A DNA stretch of 64,000 nt from Hoplostethus atlanticus (GCA_034670405.1 JAXDDX010000087.1:1849001-1913000), one strand, 5' to 3'. Positions 24,010 through 52,742 are shown, counted from the stretch's first letter. Notes: a model not told the origin generated them from the sequence alone. Numbers and translations are program-made.

Positions 24010-25689
24010 GACAATTTCTCATGATCAAATAATGATAATTGATTGTTATTTAATCCTTATCCAGATGTTATGTTTTATTTGTAAAGCAAGCATAAAAAGT
24101 TTTTATGAGGAATCTTAGGTTTTACCAGTGTGCTATACGTATTAGGTCGGCTATATAATTACGCTTCAGGAATAGCTCCGAAGAACATAGCTTGGTCATT
24201 CTGTCACAGCCCAGTCTGTTGGTTGAAGGAGATGTCTGTTCTCGTACGCTTGTCTATGAATTCAGTTCAAGTTTTGTTTTTTTTCTTTCCCCTTTCCTTA
24301 TTGACAGGCACATAACTGTGCCCAGTGCTATTTTACATGAGCCCAGTCATACGGGCTACTTATCATGCTTCAGTAACAGCAGAATTCAAATGAGCTGCAC
24401 CCACAAGAGAAAGCTAGACTTGTTTACATTGGAAGCGGTAGCGGCTTCACCAACTCTCGCCTGCCTGCCAGCCGGACGGACTGTCCGCAAAGTCAAACCC
24501 CCAGAGGGGAAACCTTAGCCTCTGCACACATCACTCTTGAGAAAAAAAAATAGTTTTCAAACCTGTTCACTCTGGGTCATTAAGACTCAATATGAATTTC
24601 AGCTGTCAAAAATTGCAGGGAAAATCATTGGCTCTACCATGGCTTTTCTCAAAAAGAAAGGAAGTATGAAAATATTTTAATGAAATTGTATTATTTTATC
24701 ATTACAGTGCATTATTCTACAATATCTGCTTCATGAGAAACCACTTTTATTGAAATGCAATTTGTTTTGGTGTTTCAAAGTAAAAAAAACAAAGTCAGGT
24801 GGTGCAACCTTCTGAACATACATGAAGGGAACAAAACTGCAATGAAAATGTACATTTTCTCAATATAATTCATTTTAATCAAAATAGTTGTATGCATTTT
24901 AGACACTACGATTAATGTTTTTAGGTTTTCAGTGGTGAAAGTGCATTATTTAAAATGTTGATACGATTTTTATAAGGTTGCACCACTTGACATTTTCTGG
25001 GTGGCAAGATTAGATCATCTTGTCAACAAATTAAATGATGCCACAGAATCCATTCTTGTGAACTTCAAATTGCATTATGTATCCATTTTGGTCAGAATTT
25101 GTCCCCCCTGTCTTGAAAACCTTGTTTGCGATTGACCCGTATACAGTATTACACGCAACCCACATTTGCAAAGTAAATTTGCTCGTATTCAGAATAAGAG
25201 CCCTTATACGCCAAATCTCAGGGTTCTACTCACTACTGTACATTGTGTTGTACAGTTCTGATGTCGACCCAAAGCTCATGGATGTTTTGAACAAATACGA
25301 TAATAGGAGGGCTAAATCTGTCCAGTGAGTAATTTGAATGTGGATTTCCATCGTACTGGGGAAACCCAAACCAGGGAGTGTAAAACTCATCCTGCAACCA
25401 TGCAAAAGGCTCTGTTGTTTCAAGACACTAGTCCCCTGCACAGCAAGTGCACAAAGGCTCACTATGCATGCTTTCTGGCACAAAAAAACATAAAGTAACT
25501 TCAGCATCCAAGATAAGGTTTGATATGGTCTATGTGCGTTTGTTCTCCACAGACCACACAGTGAGTTTTTGATGGCGTGGGGATGCCCAGTTCATCAGTC
25601 TAATGCTGTGTGTCCACCGCCGAGCCTTTTACTGTATGCTGACTAGGTCAAGGTCACGCCTTTGAGTGCTTGTTAACAACTGTTAATCT

Positions 25690-26145
25690 AATCACTTCCC
25701 ATTAACGTAATAACAATTTGCAGTTAATAGTTTAATAACCTTGTTAACATAATACATTTCCTATTAATGTTATGAAGATTGTGTGCCATTAATAAATTAA
25801 TACTTACATAACATAATTATTACATTACTGTGAAGGCTGAAATCTTTAGTTTTTTGTTTTTTTTAAATGGCATAATTTAATCCAATGGACAAAATTCAAT
25901 TCACAACTGTCAGCCATTCACAACTTGGTTGTTATTTGGTAATGGTGCTACATCTAAAAAGGGATGAATATGTATGGAAGAGGTCTTTCAACCCGTTATT
26001 GTAATGAAACCCAATAATGTAATAATCATTACCTTAACAGGAAAAACATAATGTTAGGTAACTTTTATAACATTAATGGGCAATTCATCACATTAACAGG
26101 ATTATTAAACACATTTCAAATTGTTATTACATTAATGGGAATTTA
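25690..26145. mobile_element. Foldback-like element with long imperfect inverted repeats
   Basis: The left arm begins ttcccattaacgtaataaca at 25,696. The reverse complement of the right arm, read from 26,141, begins ttcccattaatgtaataaca. The match continues, with changes, for about 85-100 bases through cctattaatgttatgaag against cccattaatgttataaaag. About 250 bases separate the arms. There is no coding capacity. It resembles a foldback MITE. Confidence 0.7.
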
Positions 26146-26249
26146 TTACAATAACACTTACAGTGCTGCATAAACAGCGAATCAGTTTTTGTCCTCACAA
26201 AACTTTGACCAGTATTGTGCAGCAGTTTTTGTAGGCTTTGTATAGCCAT

Positions 26250-26975
26250 GCTGCAATAGAGGGCTTTCGGGTGACGTAACATACCATCTGGCGGCCATAT
26301 TGGAGGTCCCCAGCTCTTGGGCAACAGTGGCAGCTGATTGCGTTTCTGAATGTACAACTTGGCCAACTCAACAGAATTGAATAGACGTGGTGAATTTCTG
26401 TGCTGTTTTTGTAACAGTGTGTCAGTGTATTATTTCACCACTGATACACTGATCAGTTTTGTGTTTAGATAATGTCAGCTTGTTGGCTAGCTCGCTAGTA
26501 TCTGGTCAGCTAACATCACTGTCTTGTGATTAGCACACTAGCTAACATATCTAGTAGAAGCTAGCGTTAGCAGTGGCTAGCAGTCACATGTTAACATGAA
26601 CTAAATTAGCCTGCTGGCTAGTTAGCTAGCTAAAAGTTTGATCAGGTTAACTGAGCTGACTCTTCTCCAGCTCCAACTCAGTGTTTTGGAGTAGAGACTA
26701 GGGCTAAAGACAAGACGGTTTACTGAGTCACAGTAACCTACATTTGGAAACAAATCTACCTGATCACACTATTCACTTTTACTTATAAAATTGACCTACA
26801 CCACACTGCAAGTCTTTTTCTGATTTTTATTTTCTAGCGTAATTGTTGTATATTTACACATTACGTTTAGACATTATTTGCGCACAGCCAATTCTCCACT
26901 GGACCTCCATGATGGCGCCAGACGTGGTCGATAGAAAATGTGTGACACAACTACAAAGCCTCTATAGCATAAGGT
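26250..26975 (+). mobile_element. Long MITE-like dispersed repeat, copy 1
   Basis: The stretch shares most of its length, as reverse complement, with 48,930-49,400. It is rich in gctagc/gttagc phrases. Its ends (aatagagggctttcgggtg and, inverted, tatagaggctttgtagttg) look like imperfect terminal inverted repeats. No transposase frame is visible. It lies inside the probable sertad2 3' UTR. Confidence 0.7.
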
Positions 26976-28120
26976 AGAGACGACACACGGCCTGGCTAGA
27001 AAAGGCCTGTAGTGGACACGAGCAGTACCAAATCCACAAACCAAGCAGCTTTCTCTTCATATTGAAGTCACACTAGCCTGTTGCTAAAAGTTACCGGACC
27101 ACGAGTACATACAGGCGACAGAGATTTTTTTACGGTCACAAGGAGCCCTAGTTAAAAACACAGTCGTCTACCAACACCGCATTTGACCTCAGCTAGTAAA
27201 TGAATCGCACGAGCCTTTCTAATACAAGTCTAACTGAATTCAAGGCAGAGAGTGTGAGCCAATCAGACGACAGCACCAACTAATACTGTTCGTAGACGTT
27301 TATGTCTTTTTTTTCACCTTGTTTGAATTTTGGAGTGCTCGTTTTTTTTGTCAATGAAGTTATTTATTCAGATTTTTTTTTTCCTCTCCTGTGTAAATAT
27401 ATTTATTTTTGATGTGAAGTGAACATTTGGATTGTAAATGTGTGTACAGAATGTGTGGTAGGAATGTACTCCGCTTCAGATAGGAATGTACTCTTGAGTA
27501 TGGAATTATGGGTGGAAGCCATTTTTTTTCTTTTTTTTTTTTTACAAAGTAGTCATGTTATCTTGTTTTTCTGTTTGTTTGTTACTTTCTTCTTGATTTT
27601 ACAGGGGGGGAGGGGGGTGGCAGCCATGACTTTTCAGAGTCAACACACCTCTTATGTACTCTTTTGTTGGCTTTTTTTTTCATCGTTTTCCAGTTTGTGT
27701 GCAAAGGCGAACGGTTCATGCAGCAATACTCAAAACCTGTCTCCAACTTCAGATGTCAAGACTCCAAAGCCTGTCGTAGATGCTTCGATGCCAAAAGTCA
27801 TGTACATAGTAGGAACGACATTCGAACTCCTGAGACTTTTTTTTTCGATCAGTGTTTGTTACCGAATCTAATTTGGCGCGCTGTCTTCGACACGCCGCTG
27901 AGTGTGAGCGGCGGTTTAGCCCGCCGGGAAAAGACCGACCACAGTCGAGGTCGAGTCCCTCTTCTGTCCGAATACAAAGGCTGTATTTTTCACAGACCTC
28001 AGAGCTGTGCCTTTTTCTATGCAATATAACATACAAACACACTTGTCTGATTAAGAGAGAAAGAAACTATCAGCTGATCACTGTATTGGGATCCTAATGT
28101 GGACTGTAGATAATATATGA

Positions 28121-28126
28121 AATAAA
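28121..28126 (+). promoter_or_regulatory. Polyadenylation signal candidate (sertad2)
   Basis: Exact aataaa about 4.65 kb after the stop codon. Confidence 0.4.
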
Positions 28127-28224
28127 TGGACAGGTGTCTATGAATTTGAAACAGTCTTACTTTTGTAGTTTTATATATACATATATATACATATATAAAT
28201 ATATGTATATACATGTATACATAC

Positions 28225-28230
28225 AATAAA
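28225..28230 (+). promoter_or_regulatory. Polyadenylation signal candidate (sertad2), distal
   Basis: Exact aataaa about 100 bases after the first candidate, followed by GT/T-rich sequence. It comes after an alternating TA/CA-rich stretch (28,175-28,222). Confidence 0.45.
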
Positions 28231-29089
28231 CTGTAAAAAGAACAAATGTCAATTATGCCTTTTCACTTTGTGATACTTTGCACGGTCTTGGTTTTTTGAC
28301 ACATGTACATAGTTCATACACACATGTTGACCCACACGTTTATATTATATTATATTGACTAATATGGGTTTTTGAAGACCAGTCCCAAACACCCCCCTAA
28401 AGAATAATGTCCATTTTCTGTTAGACAGCTGAAGATTTATTTTTCAATGTTCAATGTTATGTATTGGGCATGGCTAAGGGAACACATTTAAAAGTGATTA
28501 ATCTTAAAACAAGAAGTGAATTTGGTTTTATAACCCAAAAAAAAATGGTTTTGTGCTCATGTAAACTTTTCTTCGTTATCACTTCACATCGCTTCCAAGA
28601 TTTGCAACCTTAGTTAGCATTATTCTTTGCTAGCATTAGCTAGCGCAGCTAACACGTTAGCTTCCGGCAGCTAAGCCATAATGGCAAGAATAATGGCATA
28701 TTTTGTTAAGTATTTACACAATTAAGCTAGGTTCGGTATAATGTATTTAGTCTATGCTTATAACAACCCTATTTCTATCTTTATGAGCTGTAGACTTATG
28801 ATATCCATACGGGGGCATCTTGCCCCACACAACAGAGGGCATCTTACCCCACAGATTTCCATTTCACTTTTGGTTTTCTCACTAAAATACAAAACTTTAA
28901 TGTTTGGATGAAAATTGGCCCCATGTAGCGGTAATAATATGAATTTGTGTGTGTGTGTGTGTGTGGGGGTGGGGGGGGGGGGGGGGGGGCTCTACACTAT
29001 TGATTGATATTTATTATACTGAAGACACAGATAGCCCTAGATTTTGTATAGGTAGTGTATAACAACATTTGATACAGTATTAATCACCA

Positions 29090-29272
29090 AATGGTGAAGA
29101 AAAGGAGAGAAAATGACACGATTGAAGAGAAAATTCTTGAAACAAGTTGATTTGCGTTGGAAACAAGTGTAATCATCCAACTCTGTTGGCAAATTTTCAC
29201 TTGTTCTAAGAAAAAAGATTTGATTGTTAGACTAAACGACTTAGTTTGAAGGATACTTCTGCAGTGCAGTAG
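29090..29272. mobile_element. MITE of the CACTGCAAAAAA-terminus family
   Basis: Contains cttgaaacaagttgatttg and ttttcacttgttcta and ends in ctgcagtg, shared with the copies near 1,200 and 42,948. Non-coding and decayed. Confidence 0.45.
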
Positions 29273-30284
29273 AAACTAAAAACCCCAAACCTCCTCCAGG
29301 CTCTGCACTGAAACATCCCTTATTTCAAATTGCAGACCAATTGACAAATTAAAGCTACAATCAAAAACATAATGGAACAATTAAATGAATAACTAAGATG
29401 TGCGAAGAAAATAAAATTTCATTGCAGGTTTTACAGGCTGAAACGAGGGAGGAACCTCCATCATATATAATAAAAGGTCAATATCGGCCTCATATATCTG
29501 TCTAACACTGGTATCAACTACAGGGCTAGCTGTTTATCCTGTAGTTTGAGTTCTCTCTCTGGACAACAGTCTCTATCATGAAGCTCAGCCTGTATTGTCC
29601 TCTCTCTTTTTTTTCTAGTTTAGAGCAGCTCAGAGCAAACATTTGCCACTGTTAACCAGCCATGAGCCCTGATCCGCTGGTCGGTGGCTATTTCCAGCAT
29701 TCAGGCCACACAGCTGAGAGGGGAAGGGGGACAGTCTGTCTCTATTGGCGGAGGAAGGGAAAGTCTAGCTCAACTTAGCTGCAGCTGCGCTAAGGTCACT
29801 GAGGACAACATCGGTCAGAAACAGAGGCAGTGGGACAGTGAGCTGCTACTTTCTGGCTTCATTGTTTTAACATGGCATAACATGGAGGTCCACAATTAAA
29901 ATTTGATCATCTTTTGGCAACTATTTTGACAATGTTTGGATGTTCCAGATTTTCTACAGAGGTGCCAGTTTTCAATATGTATACTTTTATATTACTGTAT
30001 AATTACAGTGTAATCATAGAAATGAGGGAGATGTTTACTGGTAAAAGTTTCTTCTATCTCACCTACAACTGTAACAGTTTTATGAAAATATATTGGAAAT
30101 ACAAAAAGTACAATAATACTGATGATAATAACAATACTAATAAATAATAATAATAATGCTGCTAATAATAATAATGGTGATACTACTACTAATAATAAAA
30201 ATAATAAAAATAAAATAATGTTAATATTATTATCATTATTTTAAATTTATTTAAATTTTTTATAAAATTATTATATTATTATAA

Positions 30285-30430
30285 AAACTTTATTCATGGA
30301 GCAAAACAGTTACAACGTGCTTTACATGTTAGAAAAAAAGGATAAAATACTAAAGACCAAATGCACGCAATAATTAAACAATGGTAATACAACTAATAAT
30401 TAAAAAATAACAATAAAATAAAATCCATTG
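30285..30430 (-). mobile_element. Old LINE-like 3' end (antisense)
   Basis: The text aaaactttattcatggagca followed by gtgctttacatgtt and A-rich sequence resembles the reverse of fish LINE/SINE 3' ends, which read into a poly-A-like tail. Similar stretches occur at about 34,020-34,200 and 53,290-53,690. The clade is not assignable. Confidence 0.35.
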
Positions 30431-31229
30431 TTCAAGCAAACCCAAGCCTACTATTCAGTGAGTTTCATATCCAAAGCTCTACTCTCAGCTCTACTGTTAT
30501 CCATTGGTTTACTATTAATCTCTGTAGAAACAGAGTTTTAGAATAGCTTTATTAGATGATAATTATTACTTATAACATTAGACTGCCGTCTAGTGGCTGT
30601 TAGCCAGAGTTGCACCTAGGGCCGATAATAGAAAACGAGGGGGACATTTCTTGGATATGTATCAGTGCTTAAAACAACGCGGAGGGGAGGGGGAGTATAT
30701 TCTGCTGTCTGCTTCTTTATAGACAGTCGTGTATGTCAGATAGAAAGTCGTGTATGTCCTTTAGAGCTGCTGATGGGACCTTTTAACTGTAGTAGCTACA
30801 AAAAGCAGCTACAGTGCCCTATAGGAGACACGGAGCGCTGGCCATGGTGCTGACAGCCAGCCCCGCTCATACTTGGACATATATTCACACGCCATATGTC
30901 ATTGCCATCCATTCTCGTCTTTGGGCCTAAGCTTATTTCATATTGCATGAGTATTGCTTGTGAGTGTGGAGGCCTGAGTTAATAAGAGAATTAGATGCAA
31001 TGCACATAGTCCCACAAATGTGACTCATATAAAAGGCGTCATTCTACTTTTGTTCCTAGGAGTCTGATTTTGTTATCGACATTGATTGTTTTCCTTATTT
31101 GCCAAGTCCTATCTTCTACCTTCTGCTAAGACAAAGGCAATGCCACCCATGACTGGTTGCCCAGTGGACCCTGTAAGGATTGACTCCTTTGGGAGCAAAG
31201 TGAAAATAATCTCTATAGCATCTTTACTG

Positions 31230-31435
31230 GGGTTTGCATTCAACACCGGGCCAGAAAAATGGTGCTATACAGTACCAGAAAAAAAAAATTTGGGCTTGTA
31301 GAAAGGTTCTCTCTAGCAGTATGTACCTTTATGGCTCTGTAAAAGAACCCACTGTTCCAAATCTGCAGGATTAAAAGAACCGCACTGGGTTCTTTATTCT
31401 GATTTACTTATTTCAACAAATCAGAGAGTTTCTTT
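31230..31435. mobile_element. MITE of the ggttct/aagaacc family
   Basis: Phrases ctatacagtaccagaaaaa, aggttctctc, attaaaagaacc and caacaaatcagaga are shared with copies near 36,745-36,955 and 43,255-43,950. It ends about 200 bases before the slc1a4 TATA box. Confidence 0.55.
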
Positions 31436-31620
31436 CTGAGTCAGTGATTTGGGAACAAGAGGGACATGAAAGAGAGAAGTGCTGAGAAAAGAAATAGAAG
31501 AAGAGCAAAGCAGGGAGATGTAATGATTTTTTCCTTCTTATTCTGATTTGTTGCATGCATTTATTAAGCAGAGGGAGATGTAGAAATCCACTGTCATAGA
31601 CACCGGCAATCTCTCCCACT

Positions 31621-31629
31621 GTTGCATCA
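31621..31629 (-). promoter_or_regulatory. Putative ATF4/C/EBP composite element (CARE)
   Basis: Read on the minus strand the site is tgatgcaac, a perfect fit to the amino-acid-response consensus TGATGNAAN bound by ATF4 with C/EBP partners. It lies 12 bases upstream of a TATA box and about 240 bases upstream of the slc1a4 start codon. SLC1A4 is known to be induced in the ATF4 response in mammals, so the position is meaningful. Binding is inferred. Confidence 0.45.
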
Positions 31630-31640
31630 TTTGCTCCTGA

Positions 31641-31646
31641 TATAAA
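31641..31646 (+). promoter_or_regulatory. TATA box candidate of slc1a4
   Basis: Exact tataaa 225 bases upstream of the start codon, which would place transcription start near 31,670 and give a 5' UTR of about 195 bases. No acceptor is needed, since exon 1 can be continuous with this UTR. Confidence 0.4.
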
Positions 31647-31702
31647 GTGCATGAGATTGTGCGCATGTGCCGCCTGGTGGGTTTTTTGTCCAGTCGCTCT
31701 TT

Positions 31703-31713
31703 CTCCATTGGCT
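31703..31713 (-). promoter_or_regulatory. Inverted CCAAT box (NF-Y type)
   Basis: On the minus strand this reads agccaatgg, the usual NF-Y core. If transcription starts near 31,670 it would lie just inside the 5' UTR, so either the start is further downstream or this is a chance match. Confidence 0.3.
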
Positions 31714-31865
31714 GAGACGCACTTCGCTTTCAGCCCCTTCACACCAGACCCAGCATGCACACCGTGAGAGCGTGTACGTCGGAAGTGTGAGTGTGCGCAC
31801 AACCCACGCTGCCGCCTGGATCCCGACATCTCTTTTTCTCTCCCACGCCGATCTGGAGAAAAACG

Positions 31866-47734
<15,869 letters not shown>

Positions 47735-50700
47735 ACTCTTTGAGACATTCGTGCCAACCGACCTTTCTACCGTTCTACGGTTGTGATTTTGCTGCTGATG
47801 GGACCAGTGACCTCACCCTGCTGAGGTCACTGGTCATTTCACTTGTGAGGAAAAAAACAAAAGTGGCATGGCTACAATCTATCTGAAGCGTTGAGCGCAT
47901 CTAGTGCTGCTGTAAGTCTTTTAATAATAGGTGGGCCAAAGTGTTAACAGCTGGGTTTCCATCCCAACGTTTTCATGCGAATTATGACGTCTCAAATTTG
48001 GAAATTTCGTGAATTTTGATTAAGTTTCCTCAATATTGAAAAACATTTTTTATGCTTGCTTCAGCCAGAAAAGGTTTTTGTCGATTAAGAAATGATATGA
48101 TAGTGGTGGAAACGCATTTGGCAAAGAATTAATGACTGTGTCTGTGAAATATCTGTCCCCCACAAATTCCCAGAAATGCCGTAAATCTTTCGCTGTCATG
48201 TGTAAGACGCCCGTCGTGTGACCATTAGTTCGTACATTAGAATATTGCCATGTGCATTTCTTTGTTTATAGCTTCAGACAGCATGAAATGAACAATAACA
48301 ACTTTCCTACTACTAGTCAAAGACTCTTTCCACTTCTCTGGTTGACGCGTGTTTTCCGTCGTAGCTCTGTTCTATGTTCAGATGCACTTCATTTCCATTT
48401 TATTTTTGACGATATTTCAAACGTTTGCCTAAGATTTTTTATAATAACAGTTGGATGGATAACACGTGTTTTCAAGGTCACATCAGATCCAAAAAGGGAA
48501 GTATTTTATGCCAGGTTTGAAATTGCTGTGTGTGTAATATTGTGGAGAAATATTTACAAGATCTGCCCCAGACTGTTGTCAACAGACAACGTGAATGATT
48601 AACCCTTCACATGATAGGCTAGGCATTTTTGGGACATGGCCTATTTAATTAGTGACACGCTGGTGAAGCATATTGGAATTTGGATCACATGAATGAGTGT
48701 GTTTACCTGCAGACAGTCTGGATATTAGGTTGTATTCCAGTTAAACTCTTATGTGGGATTAAGCTGTATTATATGCCCCTCATTTTATCCCTGTATGCCT
48801 GAATGAACAGAATATGGAACCATGGAAAAATTTAAAAAAACAACAACAGTAAACGGGATAAGGGATGCATGCATACCTTGGTATCCCACCTAATATCACT
48901 ATACTCCATCTTCTTCTGGTTTCTTCATAATAGCGGCATCATGGAGGTCCATTGGAGAATTGGCTATACACAAATAATGAATACAACCAGACAAGAAAAA
49001 GAGATACCTGAAAAAGAGTGTTGTGGTGTGGGTGTAGGTGAATTCAGTAATGTTCTAAGTAAAGTGAATGGTCCAATGAAGTAAATTTGTTTCCAAATGT
49101 ATGTTACTGTGACTCAGTAAAATATCTTGTCTTCAGTCCTAGTCTCTACTCCAAAACACTCTGAGTTGGAGTTTGAGAAGAGTCAGCTCAGTTAACCTGA
49201 ACAAACTGTTAGCTAGCTAACTAGCCAGCAGGCTAATTTAGTTAATGTTAACATGTGACTACTAGCCACTGCTTTGCTAACTTCTAGTAGATACATTAGC
49301 TAGTGTGCTAATCAGATGTGTTAGCAACAAGACAGTGATTGTCAGTTCACCAGATACTAGCTAGCTGACAAGCTGATATTATCTGAACACAAAGTCAATC
49401 AGATGTGATGAAATCAACCATATCTGTGTGTTCACAGCTATTTGTTGGGTTATTGGGTTATTGAGAGTTATTGTTACATGATATTTAACAGGACTTTTCC
49501 AGTTGGATTTTGGGTTACTTGTAAACACACTCATTGTGTCCATGTAAAACAGTCTGTGAGTTCAAACAGACGTTGCATAAATATGAATATATGACAATAC
49601 CGTGCACACTCCATTCACCTATTTATTGAGTGGATATCGTACAGTGATTGCTCAGAGGTCATAAAGAGTTCACTCGAAAATCGAGTTTTGCCAGATGCTC
49701 ACACACACAATATATGGACCAATTGAAAATGGATGATGAGTTTGCACCACGTCATTATTTTGATTGTGGAGTGATTTGTCATTATGATTCCCCTCAGTGA
49801 TGTTTCATTGGCTTGCGTCACAATATCACACTGGAGGGTAGTGTTTGCTAACAAACTAACTCACTGATCCCTCTCTGTCTATATGAAGCAAGACCTGTCA
49901 TTTACAGGATTGCGTCACAATTTGCTGAAGTGAACAGCTCACGGGCTGATAGGGGTCCATGAAACCCCAAGCTATGGCAAAGCCCCTGCATCGAGTATCA
50001 CCAAAACTTCCAAACCCTCTATATTGGCTAAACCTCTAAAGACAAAGTGGAGCAATGACATTTGGTCAAAGTGCTAAATTATTAAATGTAGGTCAGCAAA
50101 CTATCAGCTTAAAAGGGAACATTGGTCTTGAATGCTCCCCTGATGTGATTTAAAAAAAAATAGTCTGTACTGCCCCCTTGTGGCGACAAGCATTATTGTT
50201 TGTTGAAATGCTGTGGCTAGGACAAAACAATTTATAATAGTTTTGTTTGTGTGGTTAATCGCATCTATCTCACAGCTATATATCGTTGAAACTGCCTGCT
50301 TCCAACCAGGAAGTAGCAGGTTTGAATAGTTTCTTTATTCAATATCATCATGGGATACGTCACAGATGAATTTGTATAAGCTAACAACTGCTCTTTTAAC
50401 CTGAAGTTGAGTTTTATGACTGTAATTGTGTTGACTATATTTGATACAATCACACGTAATTACATATTTCATGGTACATTAAATATATGTGACATTAATT
50501 TATTATAATTGTTCTAACGTTTTGCATTGTTTGTACTTTCTCAGATTTCCTCTTGTTCTGGTGTCAAATCTGTTTTTATTATTATGATACTGTTTTTTTA
50601 ATTACTTCCTACATTTCTGAAATTTTCATTAGGAATAGCTGCTATTCTGCCTGTGCCATGTCAATGTCTAACACTGTACAGGTGTCTCTTTCCTGTTGGC

Positions 50701-50962
50701 CCTGCTGTATTTCAACATTAAAGGTGATATGCAATGTGTCTTTCATGCATCCCAAACTAGAATACATTTTTTTAATTGTTTTTTTAGGTCTAGAACAATA
50801 GTACATGTGCAGGAAGATGAGGTCAACCCACCTCTTTCTCTGGGGTGTCACTTTTCAACCAAATTACCACTGACCTGCAGTGGCGTAGGGGTAAATAAAA
50901 AAAATGTAAGTGAGTTATGATCATGAGGCAAACAACCACCAATATGAACTAAAATCAATAAA
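47735..50962 (+). other. Downstream of slc1a4: probable 3' UTR and repeats
   Basis: No coding exon is seen. Candidate polyadenylation signals aataaa occur at 50,894 and 50,957, more than 3 kb after the stop; the true end may be nearer and use a variant signal. The stretch contains a MITE-like sequence near 47,945-48,200 starting gctgggtttccatcc, and the long gctagc-rich repeat at 48,930-49,400. Confidence 0.35.
48930..49400 (-). mobile_element. Long MITE-like dispersed repeat, copy 2 (truncated)
   Basis: Reverse complement of most of 26,460-26,920: tttgtttccaaatgta, ctagtctctactccaaaaca, gttagctagctaactagcc, gctaatttagtt and others match in order. The end corresponding to 26,250-26,450 is missing. 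Together the two copies flank slc1a4 in opposite orientation. Confidence 0.75.
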
Positions 50963-52560
50963 GTGAGGCTTTTATAGGATTTTTTAAGAGAGGGCTGAAG
51001 AGGTCACTTTCAGTATGTAATCCATTGTAGAATATTTTACAAATTACCCCCTTAAAATTGATATAAAATTTGTATATATTTTAGGAAATTAGTCTACTGT
51101 TACGGCTAGATCCCCCTGAGTCAAACCATAACTTAAAAGAAACTGACAACAAAAGTAAGGTGCAAAAAGTAAATTGGGTTTATTTAAAGAACAGACTAAA
51201 TGTACGTGTCATGTGTGTGGTGTATGTAAGAAGTGGATATGTAGGTGTCAGTGAAATGGATGTAAAATTAGATTAATGGGAAAAACAGCAAATCATGAGA
51301 ACACAATGGTTGAAATGTGCCTGCTGCAAACCAAAAAGAAATGCCAATGGCACTCGCAGCAGCCATGGGTCAAAACTGGCTCTCCTTATATCAAGCCTCC
51401 TGATTTATGTGGGAAAATGTGTATTCCATACCATAATATATCTGCAGGGGGTTGAATGGCTCGATTACTTCTCCAGCTGCTGAGATTTCTGGTTTTCAAA
51501 ACCCCCCTTCCTCTATTCACTTATGGTCAGAAATACATCATCTGGTTAACCTGTTTACCAGCTAATAATTCAGATAAATCCCCTCTTTATTTTTAACTAT
51601 TACATTTATCTCATAGGTAAATCATTAATAATATATAAAACAACTAAGCATACCACTTTAATCTCCTGTCATATGAGACATAAATGTTGAACGATGAAAT
51701 GTTTAATACTTTCATGTCTCAAACACATTTAGGAAAAAAATATACTTTCATGGAAAAAAATACATTGCATGATCAGACTAAAATTCACTGATATCTGATA
51801 CTGTATGCTGCAACGACCTGATTTCCCCATTGAAACCAACAGTATCATTTTACCTCTCATCTTGCCTACATGCTAGCAACATACTGCCCCCTGCTGGATA
51901 ATACAAAAACAATTCAGGGTTAGTGTGCCACATACAGTATAGTTTGCGTTTCACATCAATATAGGTTTTTATTTTTCAAATATTTGAAGAACAAGCTTTT
52001 AAAGCTTTTAAAGGTAATGCATCTTTTCACACGCAAAACTTTGAGGCAGGGAGCATCTGAAACTAGGAAACTGGATGCCCATCACCTATACCCTATTTGA
52101 GCAGTCTGAGGTCTAAATTAATGTCATGACCAAAGTTTTGGATTCAGTGATCACATTTTAACAGTAATGACTCATTCGGTCTCTGAAAGATTACCTACTA
52201 GATTCTCAGCTATGAGAAAAGGCCTAATATACATCAGAATCCAGTCTGCTGTTAGTTAACTACTACGCAGGTGATGGATTGACGTTTTGTCCATCACCCC
52301 TATTAGTGCCTGAGACCAATATTGATTAAAAGAAAATCGAATTAATTTTTCAAAAGTCTAAAATCTGCATGTATCAACGGTGAAACAAATTGAGATTTCA
52401 GAATATTGCACTACATTTTTAATTTCTCTATTGTTTATTTTGAGTTTAAATACTATGTGGTTAAACAGGTATTTCCCAGTCGTATTTATGTACTGTACCA
52501 ATTTGTTGAGTGCGTCCATGTACCGCTCAAGGATACGACTCCCATATTTCCGACGGCCCA
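50963..52560. other. Intergenic, nothing recognised
   Basis: AT-rich sequence without protein-like frames. The phrase tgctgagatttctgg near 51,480 also occurs near 6,669, and tgaatgctcccctgatgt near 50,131 occurs inverted near 13,350, indicating old dispersed repeats. Confidence 0.6.
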
Positions 52561-52742
52561 CAAAGGCAGCAGGGGTGACGCTGCTTTGGATGCATTACCT
52601 AGCTAGAAGGTTGCAAGCTAGCTGAGCTGAACACAGGCGGCACGGTGCAGCTGCATGGGGACGTCCCACCCTTTTTAATACAAACTCGTTACTCTGTGGA
52701 TTTCATCGGCCGTACACAGGCAGGACCAGAAACTTTGAAGAG

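Larger units (their letters stand above)
23470..28250 (+). other. sertad2: Probable 3' UTR of sertad2
   Basis: There is no further coding exon after the stop. Polyadenylation signals aataaa occur at 28,121 and 28,225, giving a UTR of about 4.7 kb, similar to the long 3' UTR known for mammalian SERTAD2. The last kilobase (about 27,300-28,250), with T runs and AT-rich motifs, looks like UTR and not repeat. A foldback repeat (25,690-26,145) and a MITE (26,250-26,975) appear to sit inside it. The extent is inferred without transcript data; an earlier polyadenylation site is possible. Confidence 0.5.
28260..31229. other. Intergenic stretch between sertad2 and slc1a4
   Basis: No gene is seen. It contains a gctagc-rich repeat fragment near 28,600-28,680, a GT run passing into G at 28,946-28,989, a MITE copy near 29,090-29,272, a repeat fragment near 29,410-29,560 related to 11,870-12,200, an AAT-rich stretch near 30,110-30,290 and an old LINE-like 3' end near 30,285-30,430. 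Confidence 0.65.

Noticed and set aside
27749-28042. 97-codon minus-strand frame downstream of sertad2
   Set aside because: No recognisable domain and overlaps a different plus-strand frame; most likely chance in the UTR.
31791-31865. Upstream in-frame ATG giving 25 extra residues on ASCT1
   Set aside because: The ATG at 31,866 has better context and matches the family N terminus, and the joined length then equals the human protein exactly.
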